Of a DNA stretch of 64,000 nt, positions 56,969 to 64,000 are shown piece by piece. The position numbers were made by a program, and so were the translations under genes. The stretch's first letter is position 1, and each line of letters begins with the position of its first letter. The notes below the pieces were generated by a model that was not told where the DNA came from, did no database searches, and saw only the letters and a program-made list of their open reading frames with translations. The stretch is from Streptomyces sp. NBC_01669 (GTDB lineage Bacteria > Actinomycetota > Actinomycetes > Streptomycetales > Streptomycetaceae): contig NZ_JAPEQG010000001.1 in NCBI RefSeq assembly GCF_026339735.1, positions 8,555,001 to 8,619,000 of the forward strand, given 5' to 3'.

Positions 56969-59401
56969 ATGAGCGACGCCCGCACGCCTCACACCCGCAC
57001 GGACGACGCCCGTGCACCGGACGCCTCTGCTCCGGCAGGGGCGTCCGGCCTGTCCGACGTCGAGGTATCGGCTCTTGACGCGCACTGGCGCGCCGCCAAC
57101 TACCTCGCCGTCGGCCAGATCTATCTGATGTCCAACCCGCTCCTGAAGGAGCCGCTCGCCCCGGAGCACATCAAGCCCCGACTGCTCGGTCACTGGGGCA
57201 CTTCTCCCGGACTCAACCTGGTCCACACCCACCTCAACCGTGTCATCAAGGCCCGCTCCATCCAGGCGCTCTGTGTTTGGGGCCCCGGCCACGGTGGTCC
57301 CGCCGTCCTCGCCAACGCGTGGCTGGAGGGCAGCTACTCCGACACATACCCCGATGTCAGCCGTGACGCGGCCGGCATGGGGCTGCTGTTCAGACAGTTC
57401 TCCTTCCCCGGCGGGGTACCGAGCCATGTCGCACCGGAGACACCAGGCTCCATCCACGAGGGCGGGGAACTCGGCTACGCCCTCACCCATGCCTACGGCG
57501 CCGCGTTCGACCACCCGGACCTGCTCGTCACCTGCGTCATCGGCGACGGTGAAGCGGAGACGGGCCCGCTCGCCGCGTCCTGGCACTCCAACAAATTCCT
57601 CGACCCCGTGCACGACGGGGCCGTCCTTCCGGTGCTCCACCTCAACGGCTACAAGATCGCCAACCCGACGGTGCTCGCCCGTCTCCCCGAGACGGAACTG
57701 GACGCACTGCTGCGCGGCTACGGGCACGAGCCGCTGTACGTCGGCGGAGACGATCCCTTCACCGTCCACCGGGCGATGGCCGACGCGATGGACAGGGCCG
57801 TCGACCGCATCGGGGAACTCCAGAGCGCCGCACGCACCGGCGGCGACACCGGCCGTCCCGCCTGGCCCATGATCGTGCTGCGCACCCCCAAGGGCTGGAC
57901 CGGCCCCCGGGAGGTCGACGGGCTGCCCGTCGAAGGCACCTGGCGCGCCCACCAGGTTCCGCTGTCCGGCGTCCGGGACAACCCCGAACACCTGCGGCAG
58001 CTGGAGGCCTGGCTGCGCTCCTACCGGCCCGACGAGCTCTTCGACAGCGAGGGCAGGCCGACCCCGCAGGTCCTCGACTGCGTACCCGAGGGGACGGCAC
58101 GCCTCGGCGCCACCCCGTACGCCAACGGCGGGCTGCTCCTGCGCGATCTGCCGGTGCCACCCCTTGAGGAACACGCCGTCGAGGTCGCCGAACCCGGCAC
58201 CGTCCAGCACGAGCCGACGCGGGTGCTCGGCGGGCTCCTCGAAGATGTCATGGCCGCCACCGCCGGACGCCGCGACTTCCGCCTCGTCGGCCCCGACGAG
58301 ACCGCGTCGAACCGGCTCGACGCGGTGTACGAGGCCACCGGCAAGGCCTGGCAGGCGCGGACGCTCCCCACCGACGAGCATCTTGCCCGCGACGGCCGTG
58401 TCATGGAGGTCCTCTCCGAGCACCTGTGCCAGGGATGGCTGGAGGGCTATCTCCTCACCGGCCGGCACGGACTCTTCTCCTGCTACGAGGCGTTCGCCCA
58501 CATCATCGACTCGATGGTCAACCAGCACATCAAATGGCTGCGCACCTCACGCCGGCTGCCCTGGCGCCGCCCCGTCGCCTCCCTCAACTATCTGCTCACC
58601 TCGCACGTCTGGCGTCAGGACCACAACGGCTTCTCGCACCAGGACCCCGGGTTCGTCGACCACATCCTCAACAAGAGCCCCGAAGTCGTTCGGGTCTACC
58701 TGCCGCCGGACGCCAACACCCTGCTGTCCGTCGCCGACCACGCCCTGCGCAGCCGCGACTACGTCAATGTGATCGTGGCGGGCAAACAGCCCGGTTTCGA
58801 CTGGCTCACCCTCGACGAGGCCCGGGCGCACTGCGCGCGCGGGGTCGGCGTCTGGGAATGGGCGGGTACGGAGGACGGCAGCCGTGAACCCGATGTCGTG
58901 CTGGCCTGCGCCGGGGACGTACCCACGCTGGAGACCGTCGCGGCGGCCGGGCTGCTCCGCCGCCATGTGCCGGAACTCGCTGTGCGTGTCGTGAACGTGG
59001 TCGACATGACGAAGCTGCTGCCGCAGAGCGAGCATCCCCATGGCATGCCCGACGCCGAGTACGACGCCGTCTTCACCCGGGACAAGCCGGTGATCTTCGC
59101 CTACCACGGCTATCCCTGGCTGATCCACCGGCTCGCCTACCGGCGGACCGGGCACGCCCACCTGCACGTGCGGGGCTACAAGGAGGAGGGTACGACCACC
59201 ACGCCGTTCGACATGGTCGTCCGGAACGACCTCGACCGCTACCGGCTGGCCATGGACGTCATCGACCGGGTGCCCGGACTCGGCGTCCGTGCCGTGGCCG
59301 TGCGCCAGGCGATGGCGGATGTCCGCACCCGCCATCACGCGTGGATCCGTGAACACGGCACAGACCTGCCCGAGGTGGCCGACTGGACCTGGGACGGCTG
59401 A
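56969..59401 (+). CDS. xfp: Phosphoketolase
   Basis: An 810-residue thiamine-diphosphate enzyme splitting xylulose-5-P (and often fructose-6-P) to acetyl phosphate plus glyceraldehyde-3-P or erythrose-4-P. XFP_N: RAANYLAVGQIYLMSNPLLK, VWGPGHGGPAVLANAWLEGS; TPP-binding VIGDGEAETGPLAASWHSNK; LHLNGYKIANPTVLAR. Central PYR domain DETASNRLDAVYEATGKAWQ, EGYLLTGRHGLFSCYEAFAH. C-terminal domain DFMVV-type KPVIFAYHGYPWLIHRLAYR. ATG at 56969 with GAGGAG upstream. Overflow or acetate-generating branch of sugar metabolism. Confidence 0.97.
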   Translation: MSDARTPHTRTDDARAPDASAPAGASGLSDVEVSALDAHWRAANYLAVGQIYLMSNPLLKEPLAPEHIKPRLLGHWGTSPGLNLVHTHLNRVIKARSIQALCVWGPGHGGPAVLANAWLEGSYSDTYPDVSRDAAGMGLLFRQFSFPGGVPSHVAPETPGSIHEGGELGYALTHAYGAAFDHPDLLVTCVIGDGEAETGPLAASWHSNKFLDPVHDGAVLPVLHLNGYKIANPTVLARLPETELDALLRGYGHEPLYVGGDDPFTVHRAMADAMDRAVDRIGELQSAARTGGDTGRPAWPMIVLRTPKGWTGPREVDGLPVEGTWRAHQVPLSGVRDNPEHLRQLEAWLRSYRPDELFDSEGRPTPQVLDCVPEGTARLGATPYANGGLLLRDLPVPPLEEHAVEVAEPGTVQHEPTRVLGGLLEDVMAATAGRRDFRLVGPDETASNRLDAVYEATGKAWQARTLPTDEHLARDGRVMEVLSEHLCQGWLEGYLLTGRHGLFSCYEAFAHIIDSMVNQHIKWLRTSRRLPWRRPVASLNYLLTSHVWRQDHNGFSHQDPGFVDHILNKSPEVVRVYLPPDANTLLSVADHALRSRDYVNVIVAGKQPGFDWLTLDEARAHCARGVGVWEWAGTEDGSREPDVVLACAGDVPTLETVAAAGLLRRHVPELAVRVVNVVDMTKLLPQSEHPHGMPDAEYDAVFTRDKPVIFAYHGYPWLIHRLAYRRTGHAHLHVRGYKEEGTTTTPFDMVVRNDLDRYRLAMDVIDRVPGLGVRAVAVRQAMADVRTRHHAWIREHGTDLPEVADWTWDG

Positions 59402-59456
59402 CAACGCCCTGTCCGGACGGACCCCGAGGTGGATGTGGACCGACGGGGGCGAGCGC

Positions 59457-59783
59457 TCAGCGGCCGACCGCCCTGGCCAGTTGGGACTTCGTCATGTTCG
59501 AGCGTCCCTTGATGTTCTTCTTCCTGGCCTCTTCGTAGAGCTGGTCGCGGGTGGGGCCTTCGGCTCCGCTGCGGGGGCCCGGACTGCCGCCGCGCTGCGC
59601 GGACGAGAGGTCATGGACGAACAGATCGCTCGCGGTCCTCGACTCGCCGGAGCGAGCACGCTCCATGTGCACCGTGCGCGCCGCGATCTCCTCGGCCCGC
59701 TCCTCACTCACTCCGCGCTCCTGCGCACTCTCCTTGATGTGTTCGTACTGCCGCACACGGTTGGTACTGGATCCGGGTGGCAT
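59457..59783 (-). CDS. Rho_N-domain small basic protein, paralogue of the 12.1 kb gene
   Basis: 108 residues, like the gene at 12082-12408: SSTNRVRQYEHIKESAQERG, VSEERAEEIAARTVHMERAR, and C-terminal PTRDQLYEEARKKNIKGRSN, MTKSQLARAVGR. The middle differs while both ends are nearly the same, which marks the ends as functional. Probably nucleic-acid binding. Convergent with the phosphoketolase gene. Confidence 0.88.
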   Translation of the reverse strand: MPPGSSTNRVRQYEHIKESAQERGVSEERAEEIAARTVHMERARSGESRTASDLFVHDLSSAQRGGSPGPRSGAEGPTRDQLYEEARKKNIKGRSNMTKSQLARAVGR

Positions 59784-60066
59784 GGTGCGGTCACTTCCTC
59801 TCCCGGGGGCTGTGTCTTGTGCGGGACGGGGATCCGGGGCGCCCTCTCCAGTGTCCCAGCGGCTCCAGGGGCACGCATCGGATCGCCGCCCGTACGGGGC
59901 CTCGCGGCCGCCCGGGCAGCCGCGCAGCCGCCCTGGTCCTCATCCGCCCTCGAAGTGGCGAGGGCGCCGCGGCCCGCCGTCCGGAGGCTGTCCGCCGTCC
60001 TGCGTACCGCCGCACCCGCTCCGGCCCTGTTCACATGGGGTGCTTCCGCTGCGCAGAGACTCCTGC

Positions 60067-61182
60067 TCAGTAGCGCAGAGCTGCCGCGATCCGCCCGTGC
60101 TCCGCCAGCGAGTCGTCGGCGAGGAACACCACATCGGCGCCGCTGTCCAACGCCGCCTCGACGAGCTCGTCGACGATGTCCTCGCGGATCGTCCCGTCGG
60201 CGGTGCCCACGGTGCCCGCGGGCACGGGCTCCAGGTGCTCGTCCGTGACCCGCACGGTCTGCTGGAACTGCTCCTCCACCGCGACGAGAGCGGCCCGCCC
60301 CTCCCGCACGGCTGCCCACACCTCGTCGAGACCACCTGCGTAGGCACGGCGGCCGCGGGCGTCGTCGAGCCTGGACGCGACCTCCGCGGCGGCCTCTGTC
60401 CGGCGTTGGCCGAGAGCGGGTGCGAGTTCCTTGAGGAAGCCGCTCGGCGACAGATCGGCCGGCACCCCCTTCGTGACCCGGCCGACCGCCGGCTTGGTGG
60501 TCCCGCCGACCTCGTCCAGCAGGGCGAGGGCCGGGGCGAGACCGACCAGGTACACCGGTCGCGGATCGGCGGCCAGGACGGCACGCAACTTCTCGTCGAC
60601 GGAGCGCAGGAAGATGCGCGTCTCCTCGTCGGAGAACGTGCTCGGCGTGTCCCCGATCTGCTCTTTGCGCTGCGGGTTCGGTTTCTCCTGCGGAACCGTC
60701 AGCGGGAACCCGCCAGTCTGCTCCTGGCGCACGGAGTCGGCCGTTCCGCTCCACAGTGTCGCGTGGTCGGCCGCGACGGTGAGTGCCCAGTACGGTTCGG
60801 CCAGGGCCTTCGAGGCCACCAGGTTCCGGGTCAGATAGGTGTCACTCAGGACCACCCGTTCGGGCGCCGTACGGGGAAGCAGCCAGATCTGATGCTCGTC
60901 CGCCGTGGCCAGGACGAGCAGACCGTCGAGCCTGCGGCGTGTATCGACCTCGTCGATCGCGCGGGCCAGCTGCGTCTTGATGGCCGCCCTGGCCTCCCGG
61001 GACACCGCGGGATCGGCGTCGAGCCGCCGTTCGGCTTCGGAGAGCAGGTTGCGCAGCCGTACGGCGTCCTGGGCGTTGTCCGGAGCCTGTCGGTGCGTCG
61101 GCATGGTCAGGGACACAGCCGGATAGGGCTTGGGCGCTCGCAGCTCCTGCAGCAGGCCGGCGGTCAGGGCGTCCGTATCCAT
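60067..61182 (-). CDS. baeRF-type (eRF1-like) protein
   Basis: A 371-residue protein: PAVSLTMPTHRQAPDNAQDA, RLRNLLSEAERRLDADPAVS, LDGLLVLATADEHQIWLLPR, VYLVGLAPALALLDEVGG and DIVDELVEAALDSGADVVFL with DDSLAEHGRIAAALRY. The domain order matches the baeRF3-type bacterial relatives of archaeo-eukaryotic release factor eRF1. These proteins are linked to ribosome rescue or hibernation under stress, mostly by prediction. It neighbours stress-type small genes here. Confidence 0.82.
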   Translation of the reverse strand: MDTDALTAGLLQELRAPKPYPAVSLTMPTHRQAPDNAQDAVRLRNLLSEAERRLDADPAVSREARAAIKTQLARAIDEVDTRRRLDGLLVLATADEHQIWLLPRTAPERVVLSDTYLTRNLVASKALAEPYWALTVAADHATLWSGTADSVRQEQTGGFPLTVPQEKPNPQRKEQIGDTPSTFSDEETRIFLRSVDEKLRAVLAADPRPVYLVGLAPALALLDEVGGTTKPAVGRVTKGVPADLSPSGFLKELAPALGQRRTEAAAEVASRLDDARGRRAYAGGLDEVWAAVREGRAALVAVEEQFQQTVRVTDEHLEPVPAGTVGTADGTIREDIVDELVEAALDSGADVVFLADDSLAEHGRIAAALRY

Positions 61183-61297
61183 AGTTCCCTCCGGAGGATT
61201 GCGCCCACTCCCGTGCAGAGCGGACGACTTCGACGAGTCAATTCATACCTTTTGATCCTAATATGAGCGAATTGCTTGACCTTGCCTCAGGAGGGAT

Positions 61298-61795
61298 GTG
61301 CGATGTCCACGCTCACCGTGTGGAAGCCAGTCGGCCGAGGGCGCGGAGGACGTGGAGACCACGCTCAAGTCCCTGCAGAAGGAGGGGCTGATCAAGATCC
61401 TGGACGCCGCGGTGGTCAGCTGGCCGGCCGACAAGTCGAAGCCGAAGACCAAGCAGCTGCTCAACCTGGTCGGCGCGGGCGCCTTGAGCGGCACGTTCTG
61501 GGGAATGCTCTTCGGGCTGATCTTCCTGATGCCGCTGCTGGGCGCGGCCATCGGCGCGGCGGCCGGGGCGCTGGGTGGCAAGCTGGCCGACGTCGGCATC
61601 GACGACGACTTCATCGACGAGGTCAAGAAGCAGGTGACGCCCGGCACTTCGGCCCTGTTCCTCCTGACCACGAACGAGGTTCCGGACCGGATCAGCGGCG
61701 CGCTCCCCGGTGGGGGCGCCGAGCTCCTCCACAGCAACCTGGACACCCTCAGCGAGGCGCGGCTCCGTGAGGTCTTCGGCGACGACGCCGCGTGA
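61298..61795 (+). CDS. DUF1269 membrane protein with an N-terminal frame problem
   Basis: The product after about residue 18 is a normal DUF1269 protein: EDVETTLKSLQKEGLIKILD, AAVVSWPADKSKPKTKQLLN, a glycine-zipper hydrophobic segment (GMLFGLIFLMPLLGAAIGAA) and ALFLLTTNEVPDRISGAL. The best ribosome binding site (AGGAGG, 8 nt) precedes an ATG at 61303 whose product begins MSTLTVWK, the true family start. But that frame leaves the body after about 8 codons; a single-base change near 61327-61333 would join them. The GTG at 61298 gives an uninterrupted 165-residue frame. Confidence 0.75.
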   Translation: MRCPRSPCGSQSAEGAEDVETTLKSLQKEGLIKILDAAVVSWPADKSKPKTKQLLNLVGAGALSGTFWGMLFGLIFLMPLLGAAIGAAAGALGGKLADVGIDDDFIDEVKKQVTPGTSALFLLTTNEVPDRISGALPGGGAELLHSNLDTLSEARLREVFGDDAA

Positions 61796-61893
61796 CCCGA
61801 GTGGAGGAGCCCGGTGGATCCGGGTTCGCCCGGTGCGTCCCCCGTCCTGCCGTATGCCGTCGACCCACTTTCCCGAGCAGACCCGGAGTGTCC

Positions 61894-62460
61894 GTGAACC
61901 AGTCCCGCCCCCTGCGGCGCACCCTCGGCGGCCGCACCGCCCGCCGCCTGACCCCCGCCCTGTTGGCCGCGGTGATCGTCGCCGGCACCGCCGCCTGCAA
62001 CGGCTCCGGCACCACCGCGCCGGGCACGGCCAGGAGCACCCGTACGGTGTCCCCGGGCACGGCCGAGTCGCCGTCCGCGAGCGCCTCGCCGCGCACCCAG
62101 GAGGAGTTCGCGGCCTCGGTCTCCGCCGAGGTCGAACGCAACAGGCAGCGCGCGACCAAGCAGCTCGCAGGGGTGCAGGGTCAGGGGAACGCCGTGAAGG
62201 ACGTCTCGGTGACCGGGCTGCCGGTCGCCAAGTCCGAGCAGTTCCGAAGCGCCCTGGTCCGCGTCACCAACCCCACCGACAAGCCGGCGTTCTACGCGGT
62301 CCGGGTGGAGTTCGTCGACGCGTCGGGGAAGGTCCTCGATTCCGTGGTGCTCGGCTTCGCGGACGCCCCGCCCGGCAGGACGGTCAGTGAACACGCGAAC
62401 AGCCGTAAGGCAGCGGGCGTCAAGTCGTTCCCCCGGATCGCCCAGGCCGAGCGCAGCTGA
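61894..62460 (+). CDS. Putative lipoprotein
   Basis: A 188-residue protein. Signal: basic RPLRRTLGGRTARR, hydrophobic LTPALLAAVIVAG, lipobox-like TAAC (Cys near 36). Ser/Thr/Pro-rich linker, then a folded domain with FRSALVRVTNPTDKPAFYAV and RVEFVDASGKVLDSVVLGFA, an Ig-like beta pattern (FxxxL of FxxA-type domains). GTG at 61894 with GGAG 7 nt upstream. Followed by the glutaminase gene 13 bp later. Confidence 0.75.
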   Translation: MNQSRPLRRTLGGRTARRLTPALLAAVIVAGTAACNGSGTTAPGTARSTRTVSPGTAESPSASASPRTQEEFAASVSAEVERNRQRATKQLAGVQGQGNAVKDVSVTGLPVAKSEQFRSALVRVTNPTDKPAFYAVRVEFVDASGKVLDSVVLGFADAPPGRTVSEHANSRKAAGVKSFPRIAQAERS

Positions 62461-62473
62461 CGACGGGGGCGAG

Positions 62474-63817
62474 GTGAGCGCCGCCGCCGACGCAGTGACG
62501 GACGTCCTGCGGGAACTGCGCAGCCGGTTCATGGGGGAGAGGGCCGGAGAACTCATCGACTACATCCCCCAGTTGGCGCTGGCCGACCCGGACGCCTTCG
62601 GGCTGGCGCTGATCAGCATGGACGGCCACCGCTACAGCACCGGTGAGGCCGATGCCCCGTTCACCATGCAGTCCGTGTCGAAGCCATTCGTCTATGCCCT
62701 CGCGCTGTCCGTCCTCGGACTCGACGAGGTGTGCCGCTGGGTGAATGCCGAGCCCAGTGGCGAGGCGTTCAACGCCATCAGCCTGGAACGGGCGACCGGA
62801 CGTCCGGCCAACGCCATGGTCAACGCCGGTGCGATCGTCACCACCGCGCTGATCCCGGACACCGCCGACGCTCCGAGGTTCGACCGCATCCTGGACTGCC
62901 TGAGCCGTTTCGCCGGACGGCAGTTGGACGTCGACGAGGCGGTGTACGCCTCCGAGGTCGCCACCGGCGACCGCAACCGCGCCCTCGCCTACCTGATCCG
63001 CAGCACCGGTCTGCTGCCCGTCGACCCGGTGGCGTCGGTCGAGACCTACTTCCGGCAGTGCGCGGTGCGGGTCACGGCCCTCGACCTCGCCGCGATGGCT
63101 GCGACGCTCGCGCACGGCGGGGTGAACCCGCTCACCGGTGAGGCGGTCGTCGAGGAAACGGTCGCCGCGCAGGTGCTCGCCGTGATGGCGACGTGCGGCA
63201 TGTACGACGCCTCGGGCGACTGGCTGCTGCGAGTGGGGCTGCCCGCCAAGAGCGGGGTGTCGGGTGGTCTGATCGCAGCGGGACCGGCCCGGTTCGGCCT
63301 GGCGACGTACAGTCCGCCCCTCGATCCGACCGGCACCTCGGTGCGCGGACGCCGAGCGCTGGGGGCGCTCTCGGAGCGGCTCGGTCTGCACCTGATGCAC
63401 AACCCGGCACTCGCCGGTTCGACCGTCACTCTGGTCACCACCGCCGACGACCTGCCGTCCGCCCCGACGGGGGAGCAGGAGCGTGCTCTGCGGGAGCAGG
63501 TGTCGGTCGTGGCCGCGCAGGGGGCGCTCGACTTCACCGCGGTGGAACGGGTGCTGTACGCGCTCGACGAGTCGCGGACGCAGGAAACCGCGTCCGTGGT
63601 GCTGGATCTGCGACAGGTGACAGGGGTGGACACCGTGGCCCTGGCGATGCTGCGGTCCGGACTGGAGCGGCTCGCGGAGGGCGGCCGGCGGACGGCGGTG
63701 GTCGACCCGGCGGGCCACTTGGCAGCAGTGTCCGCCGGCGAAGGTCCGACGGCGCCCCAGCGGTTCACCTCACGCGACGAGGCCGTCGAACGCGTTGCTC
63801 ATGACCTGGAGCCCTAG
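62474..63817 (+). CDS. glsA: Glutaminase with C-terminal STAS domain
   Basis: A 447-residue GlsA-family glutaminase. N-terminal catalytic domain about 10-300: ADAPFTMQSVSKPFVYALAL (catalytic S-x-x-K), ATGRPANAMVNAGAIVTTAL, AKSGVSGGLIAAGPARFGLA. C-terminal 100 residues (FTAVERVLYALDESRTQETA, SVVLDLRQVTGVDTVALAML, RSGLERLAEGGRRTAVVDPA) form a STAS/anti-sigma-antagonist-like fold. It hydrolyses glutamine to glutamate and ammonia. The STAS fusion suggests a regulatory partner. Likely co-transcribed with the lipoprotein gene. Confidence 0.92.
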   Translation: MSAAADAVTDVLRELRSRFMGERAGELIDYIPQLALADPDAFGLALISMDGHRYSTGEADAPFTMQSVSKPFVYALALSVLGLDEVCRWVNAEPSGEAFNAISLERATGRPANAMVNAGAIVTTALIPDTADAPRFDRILDCLSRFAGRQLDVDEAVYASEVATGDRNRALAYLIRSTGLLPVDPVASVETYFRQCAVRVTALDLAAMAATLAHGGVNPLTGEAVVEETVAAQVLAVMATCGMYDASGDWLLRVGLPAKSGVSGGLIAAGPARFGLATYSPPLDPTGTSVRGRRALGALSERLGLHLMHNPALAGSTVTLVTTADDLPSAPTGEQERALREQVSVVAAQGALDFTAVERVLYALDESRTQETASVVLDLRQVTGVDTVALAMLRSGLERLAEGGRRTAVVDPAGHLAAVSAGEGPTAPQRFTSRDEAVERVAHDLEP

Positions 63818-63908
63818 GGGCGACCGGGGCGCCGACACCGGCGAGGGTACGGGCGAGGGTCCGGCCGGCCGTGCCCGTCATGCCTGCCGTACGCGCCGTC
63901 CGCTCGTC

Positions 63909-63951
63909 CGCGGTCACGTCGTCGGGCGGTTCGCCCGACGACGTGACCGCG
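63909..63951. terminator. Strong hairpin at the right end
   Basis: A perfect 19-bp stem (cgcggtcacgtcgtcgggc and its complement) with a 5-nt loop, about 90 bp after the glutaminase gene. Probably a terminator; what follows lies outside the window. Confidence 0.85.
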
Positions 63952-64000
63952 TGCTGGACGAATCGGCCGTTCTACCAAATGGATTCGACCCATTCCGGGT

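Noticed and set aside
56762..58528. A 588-codon minus-strand frame
   Set aside because: Antisense to the aldehyde dehydrogenase and phosphoketolase; composition is low-complexity and no domain is present.

Overview
The window looks like chromosomal DNA of a Streptomyces or close relative. GC is very high, third codon positions are nearly all G or C in the real genes, GTG starts are common, and TGA/GTG overlaps couple many neighbouring genes. The families are typical of the genus: mycothiol-type DinB protein, SpoIIE/HATPase regulators, DUF35 OB-fold protein, DUF6479, GAF/PucR regulator. Most of the window is metabolic, regulatory and stress genes. There is no rRNA, and I saw no tRNA or CRISPR array.

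Layout. 0.3-2.2 kb: an ArsR/SRPBCC pair divergent from a second SRPBCC gene and a DinB-like gene. 3.1-5.5 kb: a large PAS-PAS-GAF-PP2C-HATPase phosphatase. 5.9-12.4 kb: a broken short-chain dehydrogenase, a lipoprotein, an isochorismatase-like hydrolase, a chloroperoxidase-type hydrolase, a metallophosphoesterase with a coupled 32-residue ORF, a two-domain VOC protein and a Rho_N-like protein. 12.7-18.7 kb: the mobile part. A TnpB-only element sits 5 bp before the stop codon of a small gene, and a 359-bp relative without a full tnpB splits a TetR gene. Both have matching ends and a matching ~140-nt right-end block that looks like the TnpB guide-RNA scaffold.

19.6-22.9 kb: etfBA, a divergent TetR gene with two matching 20-bp operator-like sites, a DUF35 gene and the last codons of a lost 3-hydroxyacyl-CoA dehydrogenase. 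23.1-24.1 kb: ohrR/ohr. 24.9-31.0 kb: a DUF3533-like membrane protein, a stand-alone ctaD, a small membrane protein, a type II NADH dehydrogenase and a VOC protein. 31.2-35.7 kb: an ECF sigma factor, an aldo/keto reductase, a short second Rho and a secreted PHB-depolymerase-like esterase. 35.9-42.8 kb: a GAF/PucR regulator facing meaB-mutB-mutA.

43-50 kb: small stress and unknown genes, a tyrosine phosphatase, a copper-type secreted protein behind a CsoR-box promoter, and more VOC/GNAT genes. 50.5-54.2 kb: a three-subunit xanthine/aldehyde oxidoreductase operon followed by a broken NuoL-like fragment. 54.8-64 kb: an RsbW-like ATPase, succinate-semialdehyde dehydrogenase, phosphoketolase, a second Rho_N-like protein, a baeRF-type protein, a DUF1269 protein, a lipoprotein and a glutaminase-STAS fusion.

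The strongest novelty lead is the pair of TnpB-type insertions at 13.1-14.9 and 18.3-18.6 kb. Both empty sites can be rebuilt exactly from the sequence. This suggests a GG-targeting TnpB element and a small, possibly trans-mobilised derivative that keeps a guide-RNA scaffold.
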